A DNA stretch of 64,000 nucleotides from Pycnopodia helianthoides (GCA_032158295.1 CM063255.1:7531501-7595500), one strand, 5' to 3'; shown: positions 1 through 13,812, counted from the first letter of the stretch. Notes: generated by a model from the sequence alone, not told the origin. Program-made: numbers and translations.

Positions 1-780
1 CCGTTGTACTATGCGGATCTTACAATGTGTGAAATGTGAAAGTTATGTAAGTTTGGAAAATGTGTCTTTGTTGGCCGACAGAAATGCTCACATTTGGGGC
101 TTCCGTGTATTAGACTAACACAGCCTAGTGCGCCAAATCAGGCTTCGTGGACTTCATGATCAATGTAAAGGAACAGCCAACGACAGTGCATCTGCAGTAT
201 ACACAGTTAAGGTCAAATTGATATAATATATGTGTGATTAAGTTATGAGTAGTTCTTGGGATATAATTTTTTTTGAATTTTTAACTTCTGGTTAGAGGTT
301 AGTACAGTCTCTCTTTGTTTAGCGTTTGCTGAGTTCTTCATGAACTTTCCGATGGTGTAAAGATTGTAGCAAAAAAATGTGTGGTTCATGAGGTTTTTCA
401 AATTGTTACTTAAATTTTATGTAATTTGACACCCGATGACGTCCTCAAGACGTCACAACAACGGTGTCTTCTACTTGTGATTATTAACTTTGTGTGAGTT
501 ATGAAGGTTATGTGAGCTTGAAAGGTGTCTTTGTTAGCGGAAAATCGGTGGGGAAAGAAGAACAAACAAAAACAAGAGGTGTTCCGAGCGTTGCTCCGAA
601 CAAAAAAATAAATACGTGTATATTTAAATAATAATAATATTAAAAAAAAATATTTAAAAAAATGAATCATTATGGACGACACTACGATTCCAGTAATGTT
701 GCAGCTAAATCCCTTACAGGAGCTAAGGGGTAATTTATCATTTATAATGTTTAATGTATGATGTATGATGTACAAACGTA
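1..780. repeat. Copy of the CRE-type dispersed repeat at the left edge
   Basis: Contains GTGTCTTTGTTGGCCGACAGAAATGCTCACA, GACACCCGATGACGTCCTCA and the closing AACAAAAACAAGAGGTGTTC, all matching pieces of the array at 33.9-38.0 kb. Described in parts here because it is divergent; no gene is supported. Confidence 0.5.
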
Positions 781-880
781 AGTTGAACAATTTTACTCGA
801 AATTTATTGCCTAATTAATATCAAGTTGTTATTAAAGTTCTTTATTCATGTACGTTGTTAGATACTTTTGAAAACACTAG

Positions 881-958
881 GTGGCAGCGGACTTCAAAGC
901 CGAATTCATTGTTCATGTCAATGTTCGCAACTTTACATTGCTTGTCTGCTGCCACCTT
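881..958. repeat. Short fold-back element, GGTGGCAGC ends
   Basis: Left GGTGGCAGCGGACTT and right GTCTGCTGCCACC are inverted. The same ends recur at 54080-54175 and one end near 46945. Confidence 0.6.
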
Positions 959-2455
959 TCGATTCAAAGTCTCCCAATCTAAGAGCTAATTGTTTTCGAT
1001 TTCTGAGGTATTAAGACGTCTTTGTGTTTTTCCTTACATTCGGAATTATGTACAAAGAGTATTTTATTAGAAGAAATATTTATATGCGTCTGTTTTAATA
1101 TCCATTATTTGTTAAGTTCATAATTATTTTTATACAGAAAACAAATGTTCCGAACTACAGTGAAGTTCATGTGCAATCTTATCCTTTATGATGGCCTAGG
1201 GCCTATAGGTGGTTTTAAAGGGACATCGAATATATAAATTTGCGTATTCCCCAATTTGAATATTTTGCGCTTTTTAAAGCCACCACACCTCAGTTAGTCT
1301 AACAGAAAGTAGATCTAAAAGAAAAGTTCATTGTTTATGTTTTCATGACGTGATACAAAAACATAAATCAACTTGTTATCTTATTATTCGGTAGTAGTCA
1401 ACTAATATTTATGAAAATCTTATTGTTATACACAAGAAGAAAGAGCGAGTCTCATCATCACATTTTGATCATGGTAGCCCACATAAACTTAAAATAACGC
1501 AGTGAGGTGTCTGATCTTATCGATCGATGCCCTTCTGAAGATTATAAAGTGACCATCGGTGTCTCAATGTTTCATTGCTGACACAAAAGGAGAAAACCTT
1601 ACCACGTGATTCCAACTAGAATATGTTGCATGGTTATAAAAATGAAAACGTCACTCGTCACTCGAGGCTTATGTAGTATTTTAATATTTATAAGTGACGT
1701 CGTAACAGGTGTGTTAAAGTTACGAAACAGGATTTATGCACGCGACAATTTTAATTGCAATGTATTCATTGCGAAAGGGAAAGTTCACAATCAGACCAAG
1801 TCATACAACCCAGTGTACCTGCTATGCATAACCGTGCGTGTCCAGTACAGACCATAAGAGCATAGTAAAGTGGTCACTCAAAACCACGTGACCAGTTTAC
1901 AACCAATCGAACAATTCAAGTGTATCGCATACGTTCAATGATTAATTATGCAACTGTATGCATTATTTTAAAGTATCAGTTGCGTGTTGTACATAACATG
2001 TAAAAAATAAATATCCTAACATATTTTATGGCTCTGCAAAGTGCCTTTAATTGTCACTAAATATGTCCAGTTGTGTCAAGGGGGGGGGGGAGGAGTATTC
2101 TTGTCTAAATAGATCGACATTAATTTAGCTTTTCCATATTATGCAAATAATTATTTTAAGTTCATATCGAAGGTGGTTTATGTTTAGGTCACACAAATAA
2201 ATCCTCATTGGTATCGTCATTGCCACTTTATCTTATAATGTGTATTTGCCGTTGATTGTTTTGAGCTGTGGGCAACATAAAACAGGCCCCTTCACTTGTT
2301 TTTCAAAATCTAGCTGATATTTCAATTGTTTTAGTTCTCAGGGGGGGTTGTCTTCCTGATTTTTACCTACAAATGTAAACATCTTGTTAAGGATTTGAAA
2401 ACTATCGGTCTTAAACTTGATAACTACTGTGCCCGCCTTAGAACACACTAGTTGC
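959..2455. other. Gene-free stretch
   Basis: AT-rich sequence without a supportable gene. An 83-codon frame at 1606-1857 has no recognisable motif and is of chance length. A run of ten G at about 2081-2090 is the only oddity. Confidence 0.5.
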
Positions 2456-2750
2456 ATAGTAAAAACTATAAATAAATAATAGTAATAGTAAACTTGCGGG
2501 TACAACCATGTGTAAATCTCTTTTGTTTGAGTGTTGGCTCTGAGAAGAGCCGGTTTGGTCTCGACGTTTCGAACAGTATACTCTGCTCGTCTTCTGCTCG
2601 TCTTCTCCTGAAGACGAGCAGAGTATACTGTTCGAAACGTCGAGACCAAACCGGCTCTTCTCAGAGCCAACACTAAAAAAAACCAGAGATTTACACATGG
2701 TTGTACCCGCAAGTTTACTATTACTATTATTTATTTATAGTTTTTACTAT
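2456..2750. repeat. 295-bp near-perfect hairpin
   Basis: Arms run from 2456 to about 2606 and from about 2609 to 2750 and pair nearly perfectly (for example GTTCGAAACGTCGAGACC on one arm, its complement on the other). A TGCTCGTCTTC motif is duplicated in the left arm near the apex. No coding potential; short frames here read the same peptide from both arms. Confidence 0.85.
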
Positions 2751-3299
2751 TTGTCCACACCATGCAAAGCTTCAAAGAATATTTACACTAGTTGCAATCT
2801 GAGGCTTTACTGTCTGCAGTATTGTCCGAGAGGACTTCCTTAAAATCTAGGTCTGGCTTCATTGAAAGTAAAAGAAGAAAGTAAAAAAAAGGGCCTTTGG
2901 TGAATACAGTTTATTTATTTTTTACAAGGTAAACAACTGAATTTAACCTGGCCTAAAACAGGTGGATAGGTGGCTAAATGACACACTGACGCACAGATGT
3001 GTCTAGCTAGCTGGACTGGGACAAATCATTTGTATAGTCATCTGTTAAATGTGTGCCGCACATCTGTATTTTGGGGTCAGCCCAAAATTGGATCGAGTGT
3101 TGGAAACGATCAAAACGATCCCATTCCCTGCATCAGAAATCAGGAAAAATTTGCCTCCGCGGATTCAGATTTATTCCCCGAGCATCCACCAACGGCACAG
3201 AATGCTGGCATATTATTCCAGCACCAAGGGACTTTGTAAAAACGATTTTTTTAAACAACTTTATATAACTTTTTAAAACAACTATTTGTAACGACGTCA

Positions 3300-3420
3300 C
3301 ATTATAATAATAATAATAAGTGGCTTCTTATATAGCGCTCATATCCGTCACATCAGAGCTTGAATCCGGCGCTCTTATCCGCTCGGCAACGACACGCGCT
3401 GGTAAACACAGGTAACGTTG
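3300..3420 (-). repeat. SINE tail fragment
   Basis: ATAATAATAATAATAA, then TTATATAGCGCTCATATCCG; reverse-complement form of the TATATAARCGC-type tail seen also at 10440-10480. Fragment only. Confidence 0.4.
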
Positions 3421-4471
3421 CTTTGATTTGATTTTGTGTCAGACACAACGGCAGAAGAGTTTGTAGTTTTTCAAAACCTTGAGGTTGGGTCCTTATTTTT
3501 TGATCGATAATTACGAAAAAAACAGACGCGTAAACACATCACCATTACATTTAACTGACATACAAACACATCAAAAACAAGTTTAAACGGCGTTCCCGTA
3601 TTAAAAAGTTCGCTCAAGTAACTGCATAACTGTATTCGTCTTTCCAAGATGCAGTGAAATGTGTTTTTTAGACGGTGCTGGTGCATATTGGCTTTTACTG
3701 GTGCCAAAGAAAGGCTTCTTCGTCGGCTTAGTGGTGACGCACACACATTTTTTTAAACACAATTTTAACATCGTCAAACTGTTACAAATACTTGGTAAAA
3801 CTAATTGGTAATCGTTAAGCCGAGAAACCCCAGATATAAGGACTGAGTGAATCATTATATCGTTAGTCCTTCTACTTTCCCTTTTTTTTGGGGGGGGGAT
3901 CCTTCATTTATTAATTTATACTCTGATCACTATTTCGTCTTCCGCATCAGACCGCAACGTTTTCACTCCACTAAGTTCAGGAACGTTTCCTCCCAACGAC
4001 TGTTTTATATTATTTTCAACTTTTGAGGCATTGCATGGTGAGGTATTAATCAGTTTTGCGGTATTGCCATGTGTGTCATGTCGACATTGATGCGTGAATT
4101 TTGTTCTTGTAGCGCTCAAGCATCTGAAACGACTCTTCAGTCTCCAGAGCAGGCTAGTCAGAACGCGGCCACTAATGTAAAGCTCACTTCGCGAGAGTAA
4201 ATTTAATAAGGAGAAGTCCTCTCGATCCACTAAGCATATTAAGTAGTAGTCCCGGCCGATTTTCTAACTTCCACCAGGTAGGATAGTTAAATAATAAGTA
4301 GGATAGTTCTTTTGAGAGCTAAGTCGTCTCCCGAATTCTGAAATGCACTCCGCGGCTGTAATATAAATGGCGAGACAGTTCCCAAAAGAACAAAATCTAC
4401 ACAGATAAGGTGATGTAGGCTATACCCATGGTTTTTACCGCAAACGTAAAATTGATCCCCTTTTTTTTCCC

Positions 4472-4502
<31 letters not shown>

Positions 4503-4662
4503 GAGCAGGCTGAAATCAGCGAATCTTATAAGATAGCCGACGGATACAGTGGCTGTTTTGATTTCCCACATTGCATTAATTTTATCAGGTGACAAAACAG
4601 TGGAACTGCTATTTTTGAAAATTTTGTGGTGTTGGGTGAAATAATATTCGGGGGAGATCGTT

Positions 4663-4909
4663 CAGTATTAACGAACTAAAAATACGAACTAAAAAAATAA
4701 TATTTCGAAGGAGCAAAATATTGTCTAATGAATGAAATAATATTCCGAGGGGAGAAATTAACATTGAGAGGGAACGATTTTGAAGGAAAGAAACAGTATT
4801 AACGAACTAAAAATACGAACTAAAAAAATAATATTTCGAAGGAGCAAAATATTGTCTAATGAATGAAATAATATTCCGAGAGGACAAATTAACATTGAGA
4901 GGGAACGAT
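4663..4909. repeat. Tandem duplication, about 131 bp, two copies
   Basis: Copies begin CAGTATTAACGAACTAAAAA at 4663 and 4794 and both run to GAGAGGGAACGAT, with few differences. Confidence 0.8.
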
Positions 4910-6574
4910 GTAATTTTTGTTTACCCTTTCATGCGTGTTACCGTCTCTTTTCACGGAAATAATTATTTCATGACATCTATAACACGTGTTATGTAAATTT
5001 ATACTTTCAACCATGCTAAAGTTTGGCACACCTTTGAAATAATACAACCCTCTAGGGTAGAAATTTGTAGAACTAAACTTTCATAGAAACGGTATAGTTT
5101 AAATTGACTACAACCAGTGGTTTCCTGTTCTAATTACGGTTGGGTGCGTGGTTCTTCCCTCCGCCAGAAATCACCTGCCGTTGTCATTTCTTTTTTAAAA
5201 ATTAGTTTGATGACCTCCGACTCAACGGTCATTAAAAATAATAAGCATTTCGTGTTTGAAGTACAATTCATGTCATCTGCAGCCGACGTGAAACCTTTCG
5301 GATTTTGTCTAATGATGGCTGGATAATCGTCGACCACAACGAACAGTTAAAAGAATTCAGAACTCTTGCGTTGATACCATTCAAGAATACCCCCAATCTC
5401 CACTAAGACATACATAGCTATAGTTTATTTACAAGGTTGCAGGTTCTTTGTGATCGGTTAAGGTTTTTTTAAATATTATTTATAGTAAACAATATTGACA
5501 GTTTTGGGATTTTAAATTTTATATTCTTATTTTGATTTTTGCCTTCCTAACATGGAATGACCTAAAATGCGCACAGATATCAAATCACAACATTGTCAGA
5601 TCCACCCCACCTCTCCTGGATATACCTCAATAAATTGGACAAAGTCCAGCGTCACTTTTCTATATGCCATTTGGGTTTTAAAGCGGAATGTTTCGTTTCA
5701 TAACCCGGGTTCCTTTTCATAGTTAACCCCAAAAAGTAGAAGAGCGCAACAAAGTCGCGAAAAACTACTAGAAACAGGCTACCGGCCAAAAGTTCCATGC
5801 CACATGTACCATCTGTGATGGATTTCCTGCTTATCTTTGCCTACCATAAACTTTTTAAGCACAATGTCTGCTTAAGCAGCTAAATGAAATTGGGCCCCGG
5901 AGGAAAACAAAACAAAACATTTTATTTTCAAATTCTCGGAAATTTTTCTCGTCAACCAGGTTAACGGCCAAACTCAGGGATAATCTCATTAAAGTGCAGA
6001 CACAATTTGAGCGCATTATATATTGCAAGCTGACCCTCGGACCCATGCTGATGTTGTCTTCTCAAGAATAAGATGTGGTTTCTATCGAAAGTAGATGGAC
6101 ATTTTTTTAAAATCAAATTAATTCACAATGTCATCAATGGTCAGTTCCCCCAACTGTTGCGCTGCGACTTACTACTCCTGCGGCTACGAAGCATAGTTAT
6201 ACCACTAGAAAGGCAGAGAGTAATGAGTTGTGTGTGCCTACAGTTAGGATTGAGAAAGGCAAAAGATGCATTTCTTACGAAGGGAAAAATTTGCCTGAGA
6301 GATCGCGTAATGAGCCTACCTTGACTTCTTTCCATGCCTTCTTTAATTTGGTTTGCTTAGTCTTCTTCGCTTTTGCTTTTGTTCCCACTGGTTTAGATTG
6401 ATGCTGTTGCTTTAACAGTTTTGTTTTCATTCATGTCATTTTCGTTGTTTTGTTGTATTGTTGTTGTTTAATACATGACCCTCAGGGAGAACAGTGTTTT
6501 CACAATGATGGAGCTACACCACATAAATAATACCTAATAATATTAGTAATAACATAATAATAACATATTCGCAA

Positions 6575-6838
6575 ACAGAATGATAAAATCCATAAATCTG
6601 TAAACTTTGCCTTAATTATTAATTTTTGTTATTTTGTTTTACTTTTGAAATACTCTTTTTTGGCTACCGGATTTCAATATATTTGCACTGCCCCGACGTT
6701 TTAATAACAGAATGATAAAATCCATAAATCTGTAAACTTTGCCTTAATTATTTATTTTTTGTTATTTTGTTTTACTTTTGAAAAAATCTTTTTTTGGCTA
6801 CCGGATTTCAATATATTTGCACTGCCCTGACGTTTTAA
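6575..6838. repeat. Tandem duplication, about 132 bp, two copies
   Basis: Copies begin ACAGAATGATAAAATCCATA at 6575 and 6707 and end GACGTTTTAATAAC; one or two indels between them. Confidence 0.8.
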
Positions 6839-7499
6839 TAACTTTTCGTGTTTGATTTCTTCACATTTTACTTTTTGTTTATAAAGCGTTCATGTCTCAT
6901 AAGTTTTACTGTTTGGATATATTAAAAAAAAAAAAAAATTGCTGTTACCGGTATGGTTTAAGTGTTGGCTTAAAAACTACATCGTACATTTACCTAACAA
7001 CTAGCTGTTTCCTATGAGGAGGCTGTCGTACAACTTTAAAAAAAAATAACACAGCAAATACATAAAATAAAATAAAGGAAAACAGCAGTAGGGTGTTGTC
7101 ATACTACAGCTAATTGCACAATCTAATAAGCAATTATGAAACCGCCTACTGAATGTCTTCCCCACCATCAGCTGGACTTTTAATCAAGAAGGCGGGTTAG
7201 TCGGGCCCTTGCACCGGAACACCAACAGAAGACATAACAGGTTAATGATCTCGGAGTTGCCGCATGATTGGAGCCTGGATTGGCTTGTTACCCGTAACGA
7301 AGTGGTTCGGTTCGAATTGAAAGTACATGAAGGGCAGCCCCCCCCCCCCCCTTATCCTACACGCACAAGCGTGTAAACTCCTGCAATCGGGACCTCCTTT
7401 TGTCCCTCTTTTCCGTGTACTAGATTTTGCCAACATATCCCATTGGTTTGTACACACCTTCCAAGTGGGGAACTTTACCCAATCGGGGACTCTATTGTT

Positions 7500-7665
7500 T
7501 TTTGTCTCAAGTGTGTAATGGCCTCCAATCGTGCACCTTCCCTTGTTCGAGTCTCTGTCGAACTTTGACCATATTGTCTTCCGTTGTGATGGCTGCAGTC
7601 GTGAACCCAGTGTCATCTTTGTTATGAGGACCCGGTTTACATGTCACTAAAAGTACACACGTTCG
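7500..7665 (+). repeat. Dispersed repeat shared with 27.68-27.82 kb
   Basis: AAGTGTGTAATGGCCTCCAATCGTG here and AAGTGTGTAATGACCTCCAATCGTG at 27681, with further similarity for about 140 bases ending TGTCACTA. Confidence 0.55.
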
Positions 7666-9226
7666 AGGACTTGAACGTTCCGTGTTCTCCATTAATTATT
7701 TAGACACGCTCACCAACACACCAACACGCATCGAATGACCATCAAAACAGTCACAATATACCTCTGTTTTTCCATCATCCTTAAAACCGTTTCCAGCTTT
7801 TTGGAAGCATCAAAAGTTGATGATCACCTGATGGAATTACTTCAAGTCAGCTGACTTAAGAAGTAATAGTGTTTCGTCTAGTAGTTATCCCTCGTTATCC
7901 AGTGTGCGTTTTCTCAACACGTATATTTGCCAACATGTATATTTTGTGATAGGTATATCTCAACTAACAACAGCGATATCAGTATTACATGTTGAGTACA
8001 GAGACACGTATGCAAATTATCATGCACTTTAAATTAGTAGGACTAGAAAAACGTGTTCCGCTATAAACCCATTAACTTTATTTAGTTGGCGTCCTCTAGT
8101 TTCCCCACCTGGTGTATCCCAACGTCATACAAAATAAAATAAAAATGTGAAAATGTTGGCTCAACTGGTCATCGATGCTGCAAGAAAACAATTAAAGAGA
8201 AAACAAAAAAAAACACCTGTTGCATTTAGAATTGTGTGCTTTCAAACGCCTGAGAAAGACTTCATGGCTGAAGCTTTTCTCGGATTCAAATATTTTAGTG
8301 AGTTGTTAGCTCTTTCTCCAGAGCTACAATACTTCAAAGGGAATCGTTTCTCAGCTCACAAATGCTCCTTACCAAGAAATGTTTTATGGTAATGGATTTC
8401 TTGAGTATTTACCGAAAAGTATACACTGCCTTTAACGTTTTTATCAGACAAAAAAATATATCCGTAGCAACGATATATCTATATATAAAAAAGCATGTGG
8501 AACATATATTTCTTTTTAGAAAAAATCTCTTTTATTAAATATTATTCTTTCTAGTGAATACACATATTACCATATGCATTAGCTTGTGGGCTTGGATTCA
8601 GGACACATTCAGAGCTCATGTATATATGCAATTATAGAGCTCATTATGTATGGAATTACAAAGTTTATTATGTATGCATTTACAGGGCTAATTTACATGC
8701 ATTTACAACGCTTGTGTTACATGCAAATACAGAGCTGATTGTGTGTGCATCATTTCCAAAGTGTGTAGTGGGAAAATGGACTGGGTGACGCCTTTAACGA
8801 TGCTGAGAACATAAAAGGAAATTGCCAATGGGAATTTGCCGTCTCTGACAGATGTTCTACAATGGTGTCCAAACCTAAACGGAGACATGACGGGAACATC
8901 CGTTTTAGAACAGATAGTATCGAATTCATGGGGAAATGGTTATCATTTTATGACGTATTTCAAGGTAAATACAGAGCTGGGGGCAAACAAATAAAATAAT
9001 AATAATCCCAGTAATTTTCGCGGCCAATTTAAATGTGGCGATTTTTCTCTTTCTCGCGAAATCGAAAAGTCAGCACAGTCATTTCAATTTCATTTACATG
9101 TGTAAGCGATTGGTCTTTTGCGTCATGAGATTAAATTTAAAAAAATATAAAAAAATAAAAGAAAACACCAATATCAACGACTACTACTCAACTAATCCAC
9201 TCGAACAACATTCGTATTCGCAACAG

Positions 9227-12080
9227 CTTTTTACAGAGATCTCTAAAAGCGCCTAATCTGCTAAATTGAATGTCAATTCCGCTAAAAGGTAAGGAATCAA
9301 GTTTAATTGAATATAAGGCTATAATTACATTCGCATGTCTCAAAGTGAACATGAGTGACGGTTTCAACAGGAGACGATATTACCTTCAGGCCACGAGACA
9401 GCCTCGATCTCCTGGGAACGATCCTCAATAACGATATACTAATAATCAACGGAACTATACCCCCCAAAAGTGGAGTGTCCCATGTCACTTCCCGGGCTCC
9501 TGAAATGAAATTATGAAGTCGAAGTAACATGCAGAGTTCCAATGTCACACGTGAATGAGAGCACTTTTAATGAAAAATGCATCCCCTGTTTCGTTTCTAT
9601 TAATGTGGTCTGTTTATACATTTTCCTTAATTTTGTTTTGGTGTTATACATTTCAAATCTGTGAAACATTCATATTCGCAGCAACTTTTAACAGAAATCT
9701 CTTAAAGCGCCCAACCTTCTAAATTGATTGCACATTCCGCAAGGCTGAAAAGAACGCAATACAAGATTAAGCGAATGTATTGCTGTATAAATTCGCACAT
9801 CTCAAAGTGAAGATGAAGACGGTTTCAACTGGGGACGACATTAACCTTCAGGCCACGAGACAGCCTCGATCCCTGGGAACGAGCCTCAAGAACGATACAA
9901 TAATAATCATTGGAACCAAAAACAAAAAAATGGAGGTCCCATGTCACTTCCCGGGCTCCCGATATGAAATTATGAAGTCGAAGTAACCATGCAGAGTTCC
10001 ATGTCACACGTGAATGAAATCACTATTAATGAAATATGCATCCCCTGTGCTTGTGAATGCATACCACATCCTTCTCATTTACTTTTAAGAAAACTGATGA
10101 ACTTTATTGCCCTCCTCTGTGGGATTGAATCACAACAAGCAGGTTTTCAGAAGCACTCTGTTGTTCAAGTGTGGTGCAGTCCAAACCAATCGACAGCCCC
10201 TATTACGTGGGGAAATTGCCCCCTTTCCAGTCAGGATAATACCTTTGCATGTTACTTCGACTTCGTAATTTCATATCAGGAGCCCGGGAAGTGGCATTGG
10301 GCACTCCGCTTTTTTGTTATTGCTGTTACCTTTATTCATTTCAAAGTGTGTAACAGCGCGTATGGGTATTTTTTATAGTGTATTTTCTTGTATTTTTTAT
10401 TCATATTTTATTGTTCAGCGCATTTAAACAAAATTTTATTGGAATTTGCGCTATATAAATGAATAAATTATTGTTATCATTACTATTATTACCAAATTAT
10501 CATCGTATTAATTCCGGTGAGTAAAAAAAAACAAATAACATTACAGACGGTGACATTTATTCAATCAGTTTGCAAGTTATATCTAATAGGTTTTGATGGC
10601 AATAGCTCTGGAGCGAGTTTTCTGCTAGATGGCAATGGTTTCGTTTCCGTTGCTGTGGTCTGTTTATACATTTCCCTCGGCAGTTTAGTTGTGCTCTCAT
10701 ACAATTCGAATCTATGAAACATTCATAATCGCACGGCTTTTCACAGAAATCCCTTAAAGCACCCAAACCTGCTAAATTGAATGCCAATCCTGCAAAGCTA
10801 AAAAGGAACGCCGAACAAGTCTAATTGAATGTAATCATATACAAATTTGCATGCCTCAAAGTGAAGATGAATGACGGTTTCAACTGGGGACGACATTTAA
10901 CCTTCAGGCCACGAGATAGCCTCGATCCCCTGGGAACGAGCCTCAAGAACGATACAATAATAGTCATTGGAACAAAAAAAAAAAAAAAAAAAAAGTGGAG
11001 CGTCCCATGTCACTTCCCGGGCTCCCGATATGAAATTATGAAGTCGAAGTAACCATGCAGAGTTCCAATGTCACACGTGAATGAAATCACTATTAATGAA
11101 ATATGCATCCCCTGTGCTTGTGAATGCATACCACATCCTTCTCATTCTACTTTTAAGAAAACTGATGAACTTTATTGCCCTCCTCTGTGGGATTGAATCA
11201 CATCAAGCAGGTTTTCAGAAGCACTCTTTTGTTAAGTATAGTGCAGTCCAAACCAATCGACAGCCCCTATATACGGCGGGGGAAATTGCCCCCTTTCCAG
11301 TCAGGATAATACCTTTGCATGTTACTTCGACTTCGTAATTTCATATCAGGAGCCCGGGAAGTGGCACTGGGCACTGGAGCGAGTTTTCTGTTAGATGGCA
11401 ATGGTTTCGTTTTCGTTGTTGTGGTCTGTTTATACATTTTCCTCGGCAGTTTAGTTGTGCTCTCATACAATTCGAATCTATGAAACATTCTTAATCGCAC
11501 GGCTTTTCACAGAAATCCCTTAAAGCACCCAAATCTGCTAAATTGAATGCCGATCCCGCAAAGCTAAAAAAGGAACGCCGAACAAGTCTAATTGAATGTA
11601 ATCATATACAAATTCGCATGCCTCAAAGTGAAGATGAATGACGGTTTCAACTGGGGACGACATTTAACCTTCAGGCCACGATCTCCTGGGAACGAGCCTC
11701 AAGAACGACAAACTGTAATCATTGGAACTATATTTTTTTTTTTAAAGTGGAGTGTCCCATGACACTCCTGATACGAAATTATGAAGTCGAAGTAACATGC
11801 CGAGTTTCATTGATATACGTGAATGAAATCACTATTAATTATATATGCACCCCCTGTGCTTGTGAATGCATACCACACCCTTCTTATTCAACTTTTAGGG
11901 AAACAGTTGAATGTTTTGGCCCTGCTGTGTGTGATTAAATCACACAAAAGTTGGTTTTCAGTAGCACGCTGTTGTTCAAGTGTAGTGCAGTCCAAACCAA
12001 ACGCCAGCCTTTGTAAATAGTGGGGGGAAATCACCACTTTCCCCGTCAGGGTAAAATCTTACCACATTAACATCGTATTA
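9227..12080. repeat. Composite repeat array, four units with inverted arms
   Basis: Unit starts (TTTTACAGAGATC or TTTTCACAGAAATC) lie at about 9227, 9685, 10737 and 11502. Each includes GGTTTCAACTGGGGACGACA, the CTTCAGGCCACGAGACAGCC stretch and TTCCCGGGCTCC-ATGAAATTATGAAGTCGAAGTAAC. In units two and three an inverted copy of that last segment follows about 250 bases later (10247-10308; 11317-11372), so each could form a stem with a large loop. Short open frames in it show no known domain. Confidence 0.75.
10318..10495 (+). repeat. SINE-like tail inside the 9-12 kb array
   Basis: Ends GCGCTATATAAATGAATAAATT followed by short ATT repeats, a common SINE terminus. Lies between two repeat units of the array. 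Confidence 0.35.
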
Positions 12081-12161
12081 GTTCCAGTGAGTTAAAAACA
12101 CTTATAACATTATAGACGGTGACATTTGTTCTATCTGTTTGCAAGTTCTATCTAATACATC

Positions 12162-12315
12162 GATTGCAATACGCGTCATTGACCGCCATCTTTGATGTAA
12201 AGCGATGGAAAAGGGCACGCGTGTACGCGCTATACGCACGACTCTCAGCCAATGATAGCTCTTCACGCGTGCACATATTCATCAAAGATGGTGGTCAGTG
12301 ACGCGTATTGCAATC
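12162..12315. repeat. 154-bp fold-back element
   Basis: GATTGCAATACGCGTCA opens and TGACGCGTATTGCAATC closes; the arms extend inwards through CATCTTTGATG. A related inner piece (CTCAGCCAATGATAGC with CACGCGTGCAC) occurs at 39830. Confidence 0.75.
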
Positions 12316-13091
12316 CATCTATAGGTTTTGACGACTATAACTCTGGAACGAGTTTTCTGTTAGATGGCAATGTTTTCGTCTGTTTATATATTTTTCTTTA
12401 GCAGTTTTGTTGTGGTCCTATACAATTCAAACCTATGCAACGAAGAGGAGGCTGTGGGTCATTACAGTCCGACACCAATTTGGTGCAACGATAAGAATTG
12501 TTCGTTATTGCCGAAATGAAAAAAAAGTTCAGTGTAGGGGTTTCTGTGGCCATTTTACGCACTCGTCGTCGTTAAATTAAGGCCCCAATAAAGTGATTAT
12601 CAAATGCAAGTTTATATCAAGTATTTTGACGGTATTGTTTTTTAACATCAGCGTACAACTAGACCTTTAAAATAACTGGCCACTTAATTACTTAATGGCA
12701 CTTAAGTCACCAAAGTGATGGTGATACGTGTGCACATTCCTGTCCATGTCAGTTGAAAATTTAAGTTAATAGCAATTTAAAAAAAAATAAAAAATAAAGG
12801 TGAGGTATATTTAATATGAATTTGTTCCATTATTGAACAACAACACATGACCTTACCAGAACACATGTCTGTATCGGGTTGCTATAATTATTATTGCAAA
12901 CAAAAAAATAATAATAAAATAAAAAATAAAAATAACACGACATTGTAATAATTTATATGCAATGCAAGCAGCAGCAAGAAACAATTGTGGCAGAAATGAA
13001 TTACTGTGTGAACAGATAAGGTTTAAGCTTTTTGTTGGTCATCATCATTGACTAATCCGATCTGACAAACGCTAGCAGACTTGTCCGGAGT

Positions 13092-13432
13092 TTAAAGGTA
13101 TTGTACACTTTTGGTAACAGCTCAAAATCAGTGTCCACATTTGTGTGATTAAACATATGCATGAACAAACAAACCTGTGAAAGTTTGAGCTCAATTGGTC
13201 ATCGAGGTCACGAGAAAATAGTGAAAAGAGATCTTATGTGTTTTCTGTTTTTTCAAATTATCGCGCGCGATAATTACTAATGTTTTACTCGTTTCTCAGA
13301 AACGATAGCAATTTAGGCAGAAATATTTTAAGGAACCCTTTCTACGATTACTTACTTTAAATCATGTAAGTTATGTGTGAATCTGTGAGTATTGTGTTTT
13401 TCGATCTTACCAATAGTGTACAGGGCCTTTAA
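13092..13432. mobile_element. TTAA-flanked MITE, second family
   Basis: Begins TTAAAGGTATTGTACACTTTTGGTAA and ends with the imperfect inverse TTACCAATAGTGTACAGGGCCTTTAA. Its middle (AAGTTTGAGCTCAATTGGTCATC, GTCACGAGAAAATAGTGAAA) is related to the family at 13813. Confidence 0.7.
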
Positions 13433-13504
13433 AGGGAGCTGTAATTGAAACTAATTTACCTGAAGCTGATTCCGGAGTGTGTGGAGTGTGAGTCCAGTTA
13501 GCGT

Positions 13505-13702
13505 ACACTCTAAAAACATCCGGTTGACCCAGATCCCGTGGGAGCTGACCCATTTCTAGGTCAACATGACCCGGAATCTGTGCCAGAGAAATGAGTCAAA
13601 CTGATACAATTGTCCATGTCAGTTAGACCCATAAATGGGTCGGGTCCCCTGCCCTGGGACCCAGAATCCGAATCAATTTTAACATGGAAGTGTTCGGAGT
13701 GT
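13505..13702. mobile_element. CACTCTAAAAA-type MITE
   Basis: Opens ACACTCTAAAAACATCCGG and is filled with GACCC/GGGTC words. Related copies: 22411, 25880 and 44619. The right end is approximate. Confidence 0.5.
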
Positions 13703-13812
13703 ATAGCGTTACTGTATCGGTAGAAGAGCGAGAAGAAAGCTAGTGCGTGGCAGAATGAGTGCAGCACTAGTGTAGGTAGTCTGATAATGATTGACCAAGA
13801 CATCCGAGGCAC

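Noticed and set aside
2338..2712. 124-aa minus-strand frame and a matching plus-strand frame
   Set aside because: Both arise from the arms of one hairpin and encode the same peptide.
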